Assembly (NCBI RefSeq): GCF_008831285.2
Contig: NC_045138.2
Location: 23,037,934 to 23,101,933 of the forward strand
Reading direction: 5' to 3'
DNA length: 64,000 nt
From: Nymphaea colorata
Taxonomy: Eukaryota > Streptophyta > Magnoliopsida > Nymphaeales > Nymphaeaceae
Shown: positions 23,335-35,963 of the stretch, piece by piece
Layout: each line of letters starts with the position of its first letter
Position numbering within the stretch: the first letter of the stretch is position 1
The notes under the pieces: model-generated
What the model saw: only the letters and a program-made list of their open reading frames with translations
Databases searched by the model: none
Told to the model about the DNA's origin: nothing
Position numbers and translations under genes: made by a program

Positions 23335-24300
23335 CCTGCCTCTCCTTTAGGATTTCCAAGGAAAGATCAAAATTTATTGCAGAGAGTCTGTCTCTGATGG
23401 AGAAAAAGAAAAAAAAACTACGGTACCAACAAGAACAGCCACATCTATGGTTGAAGGAAATGGCACGGCTGCAATGGAGTAGTCATGGCAGGACAAAGGA
23501 ACTACAGAGAACTGTAAAGAAAGCCAAATGAGTATATATGGTCTACAAAATATATTATTACATATATCTGTGGTGACAGATAACAACAAATAAGGACAAG
23601 TGAAGGACAAGGTTGGTTCAAAGGTTGGTTCTCTTAGACATTGGTGATAAAAAGTAAAAACGCAACGCTTCCCTTGCTGTCCATGAAACTGCCTCACCTA
23701 TACACCATGAAAAAAATCACAGAGAAACTTTAGTGAAAATACTGAGATCAGCAGAAAGCTCTTTTTTTTTTTTTTTTTTTGGCTTCATAAAAGAGGGGTT
23801 GGAGCTTCAATTCAGTTGACTGCCAATGTAAGGCGAGCGATGGCAGAGGCGGCCAGTGATTTATCAAAAGGCAGGCAAAATTTTGGTGGTTCAATGATTC
23901 CAAAATTTATTTGTTTGACAGATGCCACAAGGTAGATTTTTATGGAACCACTTATTTTTTATTGATAATGGAAATATTATCAGCTCTTCCACGCTCAGTA
24001 TCTCTATTTACAAAAGCGCGCTCATGCTTACCTAAAATTCGCACTTTCTTCCTACCTGCGGATTCAGCATGAGCGATCAGGTCTTAAAAGGGTTCCTCAT
24101 CCTAGAAGAAGATAACATACTAAATGCACGCTTCTCTTGTAGTAGCCGGTGACCATGTCTGCGATAGGTCAGAGCTACCCTTTTCCATCCCATTTCAGCC
24201 TCCGAGAGGAAGAGAGGGACCCGATCGCAGCTTCTGGAAAAGGAAGTTAACGAAAAACAATTCTACTTAAGCAAATATACTTTATTATTTTAAAATAACA
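23335..24300 (-). promoter_or_regulatory. Presumed 5' UTR and promoter of the WNK gene
   Basis: Sequence 5' of the WNK start on the minus strand. Pyrimidine-rich stretches (23395-23420 as read on the minus strand) suit a plant 5' leader, and a T21 run lies at 23761-23781 on the plus strand. I could not fix a TATA box or transcription start. A 5' UTR intron is possible. Confidence 0.3.
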
Positions 24301-24698
24301 GATAAATATGTTACATTTGCTAAATGATAGAATATTTAAAAATCTTTGTTAAATGCACCATACAACAGGTGCACTAGCAACAGTTTACAGTAATTGTTTA
24401 TGATGTTTTGACAGCGATTTATGGCACAGTTAGTGGCTGTTTTTAAATATTTAATCATTCGGTGACACATGGCAGTGATGATTTTAGTATATATATATAT
24501 ACCCTCATACACCCAAGATGAATGACATAAAAAAAAATTAAGAAGGAAAAAGAAATAAAATATTTTAGTCATCCTAAATTTAGCAGTTTTGAACAACATT
24601 TTCTCATTGGTTTTCTCTCTTACTTTCATCTTAGAATAATCTACGGGCAAAATGATTAATTATGGGTCATGTATTTAAGGGTCACGTACCTACTAATT

Positions 24699-24705
<7 letters not shown>

Positions 24706-24746
<41 letters not shown>
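24706..24746. repeat. AT microsatellite
   Basis: About 20 units of (TA)n followed by a pyrimidine tract (24747-24765). Confidence 0.95.
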
Positions 24747-24748
<2 letters not shown>

Positions 24749-24766
24749 TCTCTTTTTTTTTTTCTC

Positions 24767-25345
24767 ATATCATTTTTTCATTACTGTCAACCCTTTGTGT
24801 TGTAAAGAAAGAGACACCCGTATGCAAATATTGGACGGTAAAATACCTACCTCAAGTTACCACAAAACAAAACAGTCCTAAACCTTGAATGGATGAGAGC
24901 AGGGAGAGGCTTCAACTTTCACTCAGTGGGTAAAATTAGCCTCTCACTCACGAGAGAAATATTATCTTTTCACAAATAACAGTGGATCCTAACAAAAGAA
25001 AAGAAAGACCCCAAAAAGCCACTCTAAATTGGGAGTGCTTTAAATCTAAAGAATATGCTCTTGGTGAAAACCTAGTACCAAAATCAGAATTGATTTTATA
25101 GAAGTTCAAAAGCCAACTTCTTTACCTTTTTTTGTGTCATATAACCAAATTTAATTTGTATGTTGGACACGGACTTTTTAGTTGAGATGTAAAAGATTCT
25201 GATCTTGCATTGGGAAAACATGACAACCTGCCAACCATTTTTTTAATCTGTCACCCCTCTCTGAATTGAACGCACATTTAGTCAAAAAAGAAGCTCTATT
25301 AGTTATTATAGGAAAAAGAACCAAAGAAGAAATTAATTCTATTGA

Positions 25346-25393
<48 letters not shown>

Positions 25394-26195
25394 TATTATA
25401 TAAACATATATATTTATATTTATATAAGAAAAGACGTTCTCAACTTGCTTTGGTAATAGTTAACAGATTTAAATTGACTTTCAAAGAAAGAATATTTTAC
25501 AGGCATTCAGCTAGTGAACAAATGACATTTGGAAGACTGAATATTGTTCCCAAGTTTTGACATGATATGTATTATATGCATCTTAAACTATACATAATGG
25601 GTAATTAGTTGCTAAATCTTTCCTGAAAAGGTTTAAATTGGCATGGAAAAATGAGAAAGGAAGTAAAGTGACAAAATGTAGGAGCTGGTCTGAAAAGAAA
25701 CAACTAAAAGCTTGGAGAAACATTAAAAAAAAAAAAGGAGAGCAGAGTTTCTCACCATTTAGAAGAAAGTCGAAGCTTCCACCCAACCCCTTATCCCACA
25801 AGAGTGCAAGAACTGTTTTCGATGTCTCACGATATCATCCCCGCCTTGTTTCAACTTACATGTCAGTGACCCCCTTTTACAACACAAATGGTTGATGCCA
25901 CAGGAAATCGAAACAGGAACCAGCCACCCATTGGCCCTCACCCCAATCGTTGCGCCGACTCCCTTCAGGATAAATTCAAATTGGGAAAAGTGAGAACAGT
26001 CAATAAGAAAGATCTATCATGCATGGGATAAAGCAATTTCCAAAATAGAATAAAATGCAGGAGGATGGTTTCAAACGAGACATGGTCCATGCCCAATATC
26101 ATTTCCAGGTAAAGAGAAAGTTTTACTGACGTTGAATGTAGCCAAAGTCAATGAATAGACACTCAATATGAATTAACCTTCGAGTGGATCAGCGG
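24767..26195. other. Intergenic, nothing recognised
   Basis: No exon or transposon domain seen. ORFs at 25583-25895 on both strands mirror each other and have no recognisable motif. Confidence 0.4.
25349..25396. repeat. AT microsatellite
   Basis: (AT)n with one GT interruption near 25374, followed by further AT-rich sequence to about 25428. Confidence 0.95.
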
Positions 26196-26197
26196 AC

Positions 26198-26385
26198 CCA
26201 GTGGTGGAGCCACATGTAGGCTGGTGTGGGCAACTGCCCACACCATCCCATCAAAATTTTTCTATTTTTACATTGGTGTTTTTAAAAATTTGCTGTTATT
26301 TATATATATATGGATGCCACTTGAGATATGAGAATTTCTCAATTGGTGCCCCTCCAGCCAAATTTTCTTGCTCCGCCGTCAAGTG
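26198..26385. repeat. Dispersed repeat family A, copy 1
   Basis: Starts with GTGGTGGAGCCA and ends with GCTCCGCCGTC, which are imperfect inverted ends. Near the left end (26223-26244) is a 22-base near-palindrome with 10-bp arms (GGTGTGGGCA) around AC. Related copies lie at 26930-27115 and, inverted, near 34201-34360. It looks like a small non-autonomous element of about 185 bp. Confidence 0.5.
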
Positions 26386-26929
26386 CACCATCCATATGAA
26401 ACGTGTTACAATCTCAAAGGATTATATATAAAAGAAGGGGTAAATGCCCCTTAACTTTCCAAGACTTGATATGAACATGTATAAATTAATGTAATTTTTT
26501 TTTTACTAACAATCTATATTTTGTGTAATGTCCAAAATTTCCAAAATTTTTTATTGCTCTTGTGGTACATCTCAGCGCCAAAAGTGCTCCCCTCCCCCCT
26601 TCACTTTTTCAAAATTGCCCTTGTGAGGATTTTCAACATGAGTTTCCAAAGCCTTCCTCCAAAGGAAGGAGATACAGACACAAAATCAAGCATGTAATTT
26701 TTAGGCACTTTCCTAGTGATTGAGCATGAAAGGCATTGCCCAGAGTACTCAAAGTGACATACATATACATTTAGGGATCCTAAAATATGAGCATTGTGTG
26801 CATGACTATAGGCTTAGAATAACTTAACTTAAACAAGTAAGTAAATAACAACTACTTTCTAAGTGTCAACATTCCAATTAACAATTCAATTTAATAATAA
26901 TAGAATTTCATGCATATTGAGTTCCAGGA

Positions 26930-27115
26930 TCAATGTCAGAGCCACGTTGTGGCTGGCGTTGGCAATTGCCCACATTAGCTCACAGAATTTTTTTTTTATT
27001 TGTATATAGATACTTTATTAGTTTTCAATGTTGTACATATGACTGTCCCTTAGAATTTGAAACTTAAACTAACAGTTTCTCTTAACTAAAAATTCTGACT
27101 TTGCCACTGTCTAGG
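26930..27115. repeat. Dispersed repeat family A, copy 2 (diverged)
   Basis: Starts GTCAGAGCCACGTTGTGGCTGG and contains a worn form of the near-palindrome (GCGTTGGCAATTGCCCACA, about 26957-26976). The right end AGTTTCTC... to TTTGCCACTGTC mirrors the left end imperfectly. Length matches copy 1. Confidence 0.45.
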
Positions 27116-27166
27116 ACTTGTAAAATTGGATATGAAAAGCTCTGAGTCAGCTCGTGGTAATTATTG

Positions 27167-27375
27167 GGGGCGTTTGATCGTTTGAAATTTTGATTCAAGA
27201 ATGAAAAGTCCAGAGCCACAATTTCTCCTCAAACTGGAATGGAATCAAAATTCCAAGTTTCAGTTTTCTAATTCCAGAAACAAAATACCCAGTTTGTTTA
27301 ATAATTCAAATTTCTTAAAAGATTAGCATTTTGATTTTTAAAATTCCATAATTCTGGGTATATCAAACACTCCCT
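27167..27375. mobile_element. Candidate MITE, about 209 bp
   Basis: The ends GGGGGCGTTTGAT and ATCAAACACTCCC are inverted with mismatches; inside, an AAAATTCCA/TGGAATCAAAATT arrangement is also partly mirrored. The GTTTGATC-type ends recall the Tourist-like MITE at 7457. No clear target-site duplication. Confidence 0.45.
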
Positions 27376-28229
27376 AGAGAAGAGACGTTGTATAGTGAGA
27401 AAAAGAAGCACAAGTTGGCAAGCTAATCCAGGAATAAAATTTGGTATTAAAAGACCTAAAGTGGGGCAGTTCACAACTTTCTATTGAGCTTTCCTGTATA
27501 ATGTCTACCTGCCAACCTTTATAATTAAAAAAAAAAAGTTATAAATGTTATGTCCCCCATCCCCCAGTTTCTGAAAATTAAAGTTTGTACCGGAAACATT
27601 TAAAAAAAAATGTTAAGTTGGCCCATGTAAAAATATAGTACTGTCCTTTCTAAAGAAAAAAAAACAATTGGACAATTGGACAATCTTATATTGGGATAGG
27701 ATCCTTACAACTGCACTGATAGGGGGATCCAAGAAAAATGGACCCAATAGAATAGCAACTAAAGAGACAATTGGACAATCTTAGATCCATCTGAATCAAC
27801 AAGAAGTATGGGCAAGGGAAGGGTGTTTTATATGTCAAGCATAATGCCTCTGTGGGCTCGATTTGTCTGTTCATGGCCACTGACTTGGTGCCTCTCTTAT
27901 CAAGGTGGGGCTTCCCCCTTTTTTTAAGATGAAGAAAACACTCCATTGCCTCAATTTTCCTTCCCAATAGTGTGATCAACCTATTTTTTCAATTGAATTT
28001 TGTGTTTTTCTTAGTCTTTCATGAACCTTTTTTTATCTTTTCTTTGACTTTGATGTAGAGATTTATATACGTTAGTTTATAAATTAAGAAATCAGAAGCA
28101 CTAGCAAAGAGAAGCATCAACTCCTTGCTGATCATGCAATATCATGCAATCAAGGTGGATGAGTTGAGTCAATCAAAACCATACAAATGGGCAAAACTGG
28201 CATGCGAGCTCTATTTGACGGGAGATACC

Positions 28230-28515
28230 ACAAAAAGACTGAAGCCACTTGCCCTCGGGGTTTAAGGCTGCTTTTGGACCCAGGTAGAGAGTGGGCCACC
28301 TGTCAGCTTATAAGCATCACATACTCATCGTTTGCAGTCCAAAGAGCCCTCGGGGCTTAAGGCTGCTTTTGGACCCAGGTGGGGAGTGGGCCACCTGTCA
28401 GATTATAAGCATCACATACTCATCGTTTGCAGTCCAAATAGAAGTGCGCAAAGGAATAGTATTGACGACTGGCTTTTCACCATTTCGCCAGTCCGGCCAG
28501 CTATGCTACACCTCA
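28230..28515 (+). repeat. Dispersed repeat family B, copy 1
   Basis: Parts align with 33728-33915 in the same orientation: CTTTTGGACCCAGGTGGGGAG with CTTTGGAATCTAGGTGGGAG, CATCGTTTGCAGTC with ATTGTTTGTAGTC, and CCAGTCCGGCCAGCTATGCT with CCAGTCCAACCAGCTATGCT. This copy holds an internal tandem duplication. Confidence 0.6.
28251..28440 (+). repeat. 95-bp tandem duplication in family B copy 1
   Basis: 28251-28345 and 28346-28440 differ at only a few positions. The related copy at 33728 has a single unit, so the duplication happened in this copy, fairly recently. Confidence 0.9.
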
Positions 28516-28519
28516 TGGG

Positions 28520-30425
28520 ACCGTGCAAGCCCTACTTAAATTCACTAGCGTAGAAGAAAAATATCGAGGACCGAGAAGACAGCCATGTCTAGGCTAGGCC
28601 AGAACAGTGTTCCTGGACTGACTTAAAAACTCTGTCCTTGTGGTGGTAAAGGGATTCATACAAAGGTGGATGGAGACAAATTCATGGTTGTTCTATGTAG
28701 TGGTATTTTGTGTTGTATGTTGTTATATGTAACATTTCCTTTCAAGACCAACTTGGGTTAGTCAGTTTGTAGAATAAGCACATCCCAATTATCGGAAGCT
28801 TTAAATTCAAGACACTTTTGAAACTCTTTAGCTCTTCACCTCCATTTATTTGGCTTGCGCCAACTGGAAAGCTTTCTTTTAATCACATCATCCAGTGGGA
28901 TATGAGATAAACACACGCAACCGGTGTTGTTGGTATTGGCTCATATCAATTGGGCTTTATCTTTTGTCTTAAAATCAATTTAAAACGTTTTCAATTATTT
29001 TTAAATTCAAAAAAGTGGCACAAATAAAAGTAGGTGTCGGGCCGTGGGCCCATCGGGTTTTCGAGCCCGTGTTCAAGTTGAACCGGCTTGAATCTGGCCG
29101 GCATTGGACCGAATAATTTTTAAAATATATATATATATATATATATATAAGACTTCGAATTGAGAGGGGCATGCCCACCCCTAAACACAAATCCATACAC
29201 AACGATGGATAATCTGTTAATATGCCGTATATCAGCCGGTACGATGCCAATGTCGATATTAATAGAATAGCACGCATCTTGTACTCTTTGATATCAGCAA
29301 AGAAGGAAAATATTTGAAAAGTGTTGTGGGCAGCCATTTAAATTGAATGAAGAGTGCACCTGATGCCATTTAAAGTGCTGAGGCGGTTGCAACTTTACCT
29401 TTGCTATGTAGTTTCATTTGTTGTAGAAATTTTGTGCGTCTTTACTAAATATTTTATGAATATATATATATACAACGAGTTTAATGATTTTGAACCTTTT
29501 CCTTACTCATGCCATTTTTTTTAATTTTTTATTTTAATCATTCAATTCGAATTTTGCGTTTACCTCAATTGACTTAAAAAAATAAAAATTATTTTTGTTT
29601 CTTATGCTTACATAAACTATTTTAGTGAATAGCATGTTGGGGGATACAGCACCAAATATTTTGACAAGATTGATTGATGTCATCGCAGTTAGGTGGCGAG
29701 CTGCCACTGACTGGTTAAATGTCTCGACAGAGGGAGAAGGAAAGAAGGCAAGTTTGACTGGGCATGATTTTCTTTCTCTTTACATTTTTTAATGGTTGTT
29801 GTCTGGGTAGGAAGACACGACACATGGCACATGGGGAAGGCCATGTGACCTGTCCCGTCCCACGCTTTAGATAAATCTCCATCCTCGAAGGAGCAAGCCC
29901 ACATGGAGTGCTCCTTTTTTATTCTCAATTTTACTTTTTTTTTTTTTATTTATTATCCTTTCATCATTCAGATGCTTTTTTCTAAAGTCCAGTCCTTTGC
30001 CCTTAATTCTAGAAGCAACCTCCAGCTGCCTGAATTTGTTGAAGGCGACTGTAATGGCAACAGACTTTTTGTAAAACCAGCTCGACTATGAGGTTCTGCC
30101 ATTCAAGGTTTTGGGAATATTTGTAAAGCTTACAGGTGTCTACCTACCTATATTATAGACCAAGCCGTCACTTTCTCCCAACTTTTTCGCCCCTAAACAA
30201 TGAAAGAGAGAAATGAATTTCTTTCTTTTAATTCTATCATCATGTGAGAGTATTTAGTCTTACTGTTCCGTTGGAAGCCACTGTTCCGTTGGAAGCCAAA
30301 ACACCCATCGTTTATAAGGTACCAAACAAACTTTCTATGCTTCAAGATAATGCTGCAGTGATGTTTCAACTTATATATTGATGCTTTTTTTGCAATACAA
30401 AAAATTGATGCTACATAAGCTTATA
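28520..30425. other. Intergenic, nothing recognised
   Basis: AT-rich. Short ORFs at 28975-29337 and 29689-29928 (-) have no domain. A direct repeat of about 19 bp (CTGTTCCGTTGGAAGCCA, about 30263-30300) occurs twice in a row. Confidence 0.4.
29127..29150. repeat. AT microsatellite
   Basis: About 12 units of (AT)n, preceded by a locally GC-rich patch (29030-29105) of transposon-like character. Confidence 0.9.
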
Positions 30426-30427
30426 AC

Positions 30428-30815
30428 TAGGGTTGCACATGAGCAGAGTCGAGCCCGTTCTTAACCAACCCGAACTCGACTCATCTTAAAAAACTCGAGC
30501 TCGAGCTCCTAGAGCTTGACTCGACTATACAAAATTGAGCTCGAATTCGACCCGTTTAACTCATTTAGCCGTTAACTCGTTTAATTTGTGTAAGTGTCAA
30601 CTTATATAACTCGTTTAACTCATATAGCTTGTGAAACCGGTTTTGGCAATATTATACAAAGCATTGGTTTGTGGGTCGAGTCGAATTCCTGAAACTTCAA
30701 CCCAACCTGTTTATAGTTTCAAGTATGATTGTAAGCTTGAACTCAACTCATTTATAAACGAGTCAATCACGAGTAGAGTTTTTTTGAGCGAGTTTGAGTC
30801 GAACCCACACCCTTG
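30428..30815. mobile_element. Candidate hAT-type non-autonomous element
   Basis: Begins TAGGGTTGCACATGAGC and ends GAACCCACACCCTTG, imperfectly inverted ends of the kind seen in Ac/hAT-derived repeats. The interior is full of GAGTCGAG, GAGCTCGA and ACTCGTTTAA blocks, the usual internal pattern of this repeat type in plants. No clean 8-bp duplication could be assigned. Confidence 0.4.
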
Positions 30816-30829
30816 ACACTAACTGCCTA

Positions 30830-33060
30830 TCAACAACCCCTTGCAAGCCTTTATTATGCCCACCTCCTTGAAGATGCATCTTAATGTTTTGGGGATTCAA
30901 AATTACAAGATCCACCCAAGGAATTGATGGAAAACCCAATGGAGAAGCCAGATAGGGAGGAGCAGGTTACATGTGACGTAAACATATTTGATAAGTTTAA
31001 GGGCCTATCTATTAATTTACATGATAAGTTAGGGCGTCTTGCTGAAGGAGCACAACATATAAGCCGCCCTTCTTGAATTTTCAACTATTTCGAGTTTAGT
31101 ATTAAGTTTTTTAAATATTGTTTGCAGCCTACAATTTAGTAAACTAATAGTGTACTGGAGCAGTTATATGACCTCCTACAAGGAACTGTGCTATGGGTTC
31201 AAAATGACTAAAATGCCTTTATTGATTAAATGAAATTGGAGACTCCTCCTTATAAGGGCAAAGCGAAACATAAAAGAAAATTCCTCCTTGTAAGATTATG
31301 AACATAACAGCAGAGTGGGTATACGACTCTTCATATTAGCTGCATAACACCGAAAATGCACTCATAATGTACCCTTATACTGCCGCCGTGGCCTTTTAAC
31401 TCGGTTATAATATTAGTTGAACTTGAGACAAACGTAGAAAACACCTTCCAACTTAAGAGGTGTTGAAAAAAATACGTTCTTACTTCTTCAAACTTGACAT
31501 TGGATGTTATTTAAGTAAGATTCTTTTGAAAGTTGTGAGTGAAGACCAGTGCACGTGGTAAGAAAGAAATGTGAACGCTGTCAAAGTTGAAGACTTTTAA
31601 GATTAGTTCATTTTGCTTTGCGAGTTTTTCATTATGGCATTACATCTGTGATGCTAAAATGTGTTAGTACCAAAAATTGAGAGCAAAAATGAAATTTAAA
31701 AAAAAAAAAACTGAGGCAAAAAGGGAGCCATAGAACAAAAATTTATCTCAATTAAATAGCGCGGACACGCGGCTGAACTTTTCTGACTGGAAGGGACAAG
31801 GGAAGGGTCCACGTTTTCACACCACAGGTAAAAAAAAGCGTCCTTACAGAAGCTGACCAGGGTGTAACCATGTGCTGCATCCCGAGGTCTGGTTAACCCA
31901 TTTTGCTTTCTCACCACGAGGCGTTTGAATGTTTGACTGTAAAGAGAGGTTTGATTGGTGACCTCGGTTTTCTACTTAAGGATTTGCTAGTGTAGTTGGT
32001 CGCACTCGTCGGTAAGGGCTCAATTGTCAATTTCACTTCTGGTGACTATTATTTTTTTTTTGAACTGCAGCATCATTAGTTCAATTTTAGTGGGTTTTTC
32101 TTTTTTGAACTGCAAACAATAACATATGTTGTTTCGTAAACCCACCGCGGCTTCAAAACAACTTCAGTCTCGAAAGCAAGATAAAGAAATAAGTTTTAGC
32201 ATCTCGTGAATTACCAGTCAACCCTTTTTGAGATGGATAGAAAATATTGTTCTAGGAATCAAACACGACTTAAGTTCGGCCTAGCGAAAAAGAAATCCAC
32301 TTATTTGTTAAACTGCGGAGCAGCTATTATGATTATTTTTACTGTTTGATATGCAAAAGGTAGTACAGGAATTCTTTGTCTCACTGATCCAGGTCAAATC
32401 AAACATTTGTTAAATTTCTTCCGCTGTTTTTCTTCCCCACATCACCCTAACGTGTCTCCAGCTGACTTTGTCACAAAACCTTGAGATGCTCACCCGCTAC
32501 GAGAAAGTGGACCTAACCCTGACATAGGGATAAGATCAGGCCCTCGATATGAAATCCTGAACAGGAAAAATCTTTCCAACTTGGTGATCCTGACGAGTTG
32601 CTCTGCTCCTCCTCCCACTCGGTTAGAGCCGAGCTATTTTTACTTTTTTCCGAGTATTTTTCACTTGTGAGCAGGGCTATTCTTATTTTCTCTCGAAAAT
32701 TTTTGATATTAAAAGGAAAAAAAAGTTGTACATTTTTTAGTGAGTAAGTGGTTCATTTCTATCGCTTTCAATAAAATGTAAAGAAAGTTATACTTTATTA
32801 AGTGAACAAGAGGTTCATTTTTATTGCTCCAACTAGGTAATAAGGTCCCCCATTTCCTTCCTTATGCTGCGTCAATATCCGTGATGATAGTGGTGTATCC
32901 TTCATTACCTACCACCTTAATATGCAAGAGTATAACACTCTCAAAAATTGAATTGGAGACATTTTCCTATATGCCCTTAAACCGACCATCTAGACTATGC
33001 CCTTTGAAACAATTCAGTTGTACACTTTATGAAGGAAAATATGTTGCTAATTTAGTTATT
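30830..33060. other. Intergenic, nothing recognised
   Basis: No gene or clear transposon. Small ORFs (30881-31084, 31696-31917) lack domains. A poly-A run lies at 31699-31710. Confidence 0.4.
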
Positions 33061-33272
33061 ATAGTTGGTAAACTTGTGACTCGAGCTCGGATTGGCTGAT
33101 GACCGGGTCGTCGGGTCAGTGACTTGACTTGTCAACTCGATCGAGTTTTAAAATAACCTAAACCGGCCGAGTTAAGGGTAAGTCCGGCCAACCTTGACTC
33201 GTGTCTAGGTTTTCTACCGATCCGAGTTGACATGGGCAATTTCTGAGCCAACTCGGTGAGTCAGCCAACTAT
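33061..33272. mobile_element. Non-autonomous TIR element, family C copy 1
   Basis: Begins ATAGTTGG and ends CCAACTAT; further in, similarity of the arms is patchy (TGACTCGAGCTCGG and CCGAGTTGGCTC on the reverse). The interior is rich in GACTTG, CGAGTT and GGCCGAGT blocks. Its left end matches the reverse complement of 35880-35963. Target duplication not found. Confidence 0.5.
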
Positions 33273-33727
33273 GAAGTTTGATAAATTGATCAGGTCAGCA
33301 ATAGTGTTTGACAACTTTAAAGTATTAGAGGACTATATCAGGAAATTAAGAAAGATTAACATGTTGATTTTATTTGAAAGTAAAAGAATGGAGCTCATGA
33401 AAATTGTGATGTCCAGTGTGTTTGTTGACGGAAAGTTGGAATCCGCTTACCTGTTCGTCGTTGTCTTGCCGTTGTCCATTGGCAATCATCAACTTCAAGG
33501 AATATAAGAGAACATCGTGTTGATGGCTGGATTATTTGTCTCCCAACTCCTAATTAGACCGCGCATTGTTCTTGTATTGCAATTGGGTGCCGTGGAGTCA
33601 TTTTCATGAAGGTGGGTTCCGTGTTCCCGTGTCCTACCATTTTAGGAGAGGGACATTTTCTTCTTCTTCTTTTTTTTTCAGTTTTCACTTTTTTTCTCAG
33701 CAAGAGGGGGTGGGCAGAAAGATAACT

Positions 33728-33915
33728 ACGTTAAGAAGCCAAAGCCCCTCTTTGTTTCCTCTGAATTCCGGTGCGATGTTACTTTGGAATCTAGGTGGGA
33801 GCAGTACACTAGTCAATTGAAGTATTATACATTGATTGTTTGTAGTCTAAGGGAGTAGTATCCACATGAAGACAATCAGACTTTCACCAATTCACCAGTC
33901 CAACCAGCTATGCTA
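33728..33915 (+). repeat. Dispersed repeat family B, copy 2
   Basis: Aligned with 28230-28515 as described there; diverged by roughly a quarter of positions judged by eye, and with a single copy of the unit that is doubled at 28251. Confidence 0.55.
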
Positions 33916-34200
33916 CACTTTCAAAACAATTTTGTCCTTCAAAAGAAAATTCTCTTATTTTAGTTATTTCTGATCCTAATACATAGTCGCAACGTTAGGA
34001 GTGTAACATATTATTGCATGCTCTGCAATTTTCATTCCTTGATACTAGTACATAATACAAAGACAGTGTGAGAAACTAAAGAATAAACGACAAAAACTTC
34101 TTTCTTGAAGAAGTTGTGGTTGAGATATTCCCGGGCACTTATGAGTAAAAACCACATTAGTTTTGTGCTTCCCTTCTTTTTATAGGGACACTCCTGATCA

Positions 34201-34360
34201 CTAGTGAAGCCAGAATTTTTATCTGATGGGGGCACTTATTCAATACCTTTAACTTATTTGAAGCAGTTACATATATAACAATAAAATGTATCAAAACATT
34301 AACATATATATTAAACTAATTTTCTGAGGCTGGTGTGGGCAACTGCCCACACCAGCTACC
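34201..34360. repeat. Dispersed repeat family A, copy 3 (inverted)
   Basis: The left end ACTAGTGAAGCCAGAATTTTT mirrors the right end of copy 1. At 34330-34355 is the near-palindrome in its longest form, 12-bp arms (CTGGTGTGGGCA) around AC. A further AACGGCGGAGCCAAAAATTTTT block lies at 34597-34620. Confidence 0.5.
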
Positions 34361-35410
34361 ATGTGACTATGTCATTCCTCCTGATGGTTTATAGTTCATC
34401 AATGGCTCATAATACTGGTTTAGATCTATGAGTCTACTATGGATTGTTAGCACCGTTATCGTATGTTCATGTTTTTCTTCTTTTATAACGGTTTTAGCCA
34501 CCATGGAAGCACATGATCTACCGAAGATCTTGGGTCTCAATTTCATGATGCAAGAAACAGAACTTCAAGCAATGACCTTCCACTTTCGTCAAGGTCCAAC
34601 GGCGGAGCCAAAAATTTTTGCTTGAGTTGCACCAATCCAAAACTTCCATACTTGGTGGGGCTCCGACATGTCCAACCTTTAGTGTTGTTATTGTTATACT
34701 GGCTGATCCTTCCACCACAACTTCATATAGGAGGCTTGTCTTTCTGGTTTTCATGGTGTGATTCTCATTGTTGTTCCATGTTGGGACTCTTAAAAGTTCA
34801 TGTTTTAGAACCTTGACATTTTAAATTGATGTTTTAAGTAAAGTTAGAGGAGAATGGTGAAAGTAGGCTATATTTGACAGTTGAAAAAGTGATGCCTATA
34901 TCAGAAAAATAAAAGGTGTGAAACCCAAATTCAGGATTATAGAGAAAGTCCGTCCCTTAAATGGAAATTTTCCAAAAAAATATTTATAATTGACAGACTT
35001 TTGAATATTGGTTCTTAGTGAAGTCAATGCTATCTTCCAAAACGACGGCATAACGTGGTTGGTCTAACGTCAGGAAATACCAATGGCCTCTCATAAATTA
35101 ATCGTCACCATCATCATCATCCTTGTAAATGATTATCAGTTTTTTTAAACTTTTTTTTTCTAAACAATTTAAAATGAGTTTAATTATTATCGAATATGTA
35201 TTGGTTGATCTTTGGTTGGTAAAACTCAGGGGAACTTTGATTACCTTGGATCTGCAGTGAAGCCAAGGTTTTCTTTTCTAGATGGGCCACGATCATAAGG
35301 ATCTATATATATTATGTTTGCCAAATTATTATAGGGACCAAATGAAATATTTAGAAAATTTTAACAACTAAAATTTTGTTTAGGGCCAGGGCAACTGTGA
35401 CCGCACCAAC

Positions 35411-35963
35411 ATAGTTGGCTGACTAGCCGATCCGACTAGTGAGCCACTTGATTTGAGTAGGATCATCGATTCATTGGGTCATCACCGAGTCGGCTAGGAT
35501 CGTCAACTAATTATATGCTCCTTTTGTTTTGCAATGCTGAAAAATTGAGTTTGTTATTTTGTAAATTGTGAAAATATATATCAATATGTAATGGTATGGA
35601 AGCGGTCCTTGTTTTGTTGTAAACTCATACTTGCGTTTATTCTCAGCAACTTGCTAATGAGAGAGCAACGAACAAGTGCACACTGAGGGTGTCTTCTCCC
35701 CAAGTTATTGGCTTGTTAGATATTTAACACTAACTTTTCTAAATATACATGCAAACACTCATATTACATGTAATTTAGTTTTAGGCACCGACAAAAATAT
35801 CAAATATTAAGTCTCGGCAGACCTACCTTCCTTATGTATGTATATAAAAAAAATGCACCATAAAAAGTGATGACCTAACCCAGACAAGTTGCCGAGTTAA
35901 CTCGCCGACCGACTGACCCAGCCATCAGTCAATCTGAGTTCGAGCCACTGGTTTGTCAACTAT
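35411..35963. mobile_element. Non-autonomous TIR element, family C copy 2
   Basis: Begins ATAGTTGGCTGACTAGC and ends GTTTGTCAACTAT, inverted 7-8 bp termini like copy 1. The terminal 80 bp on the right, reversed, match the left end of copy 1 (GACTCGAGCTCGG-like). Between the ends lies about 350 bp of AT-rich filler not seen in copy 1. Confidence 0.45.

Noticed and set aside
24669-25560. ORFs of Ile/Tyr repeats over AT microsatellites
   Set aside because: They are translations of (AT)n runs, as are those at 49543-49773, and are not genes.
25890-25960. GAAATCGAAACAGG-like patch resembling a tRNA-derived SINE
   Set aside because: No A-box/B-box pair at proper spacing and no repeated copy seen in the window.
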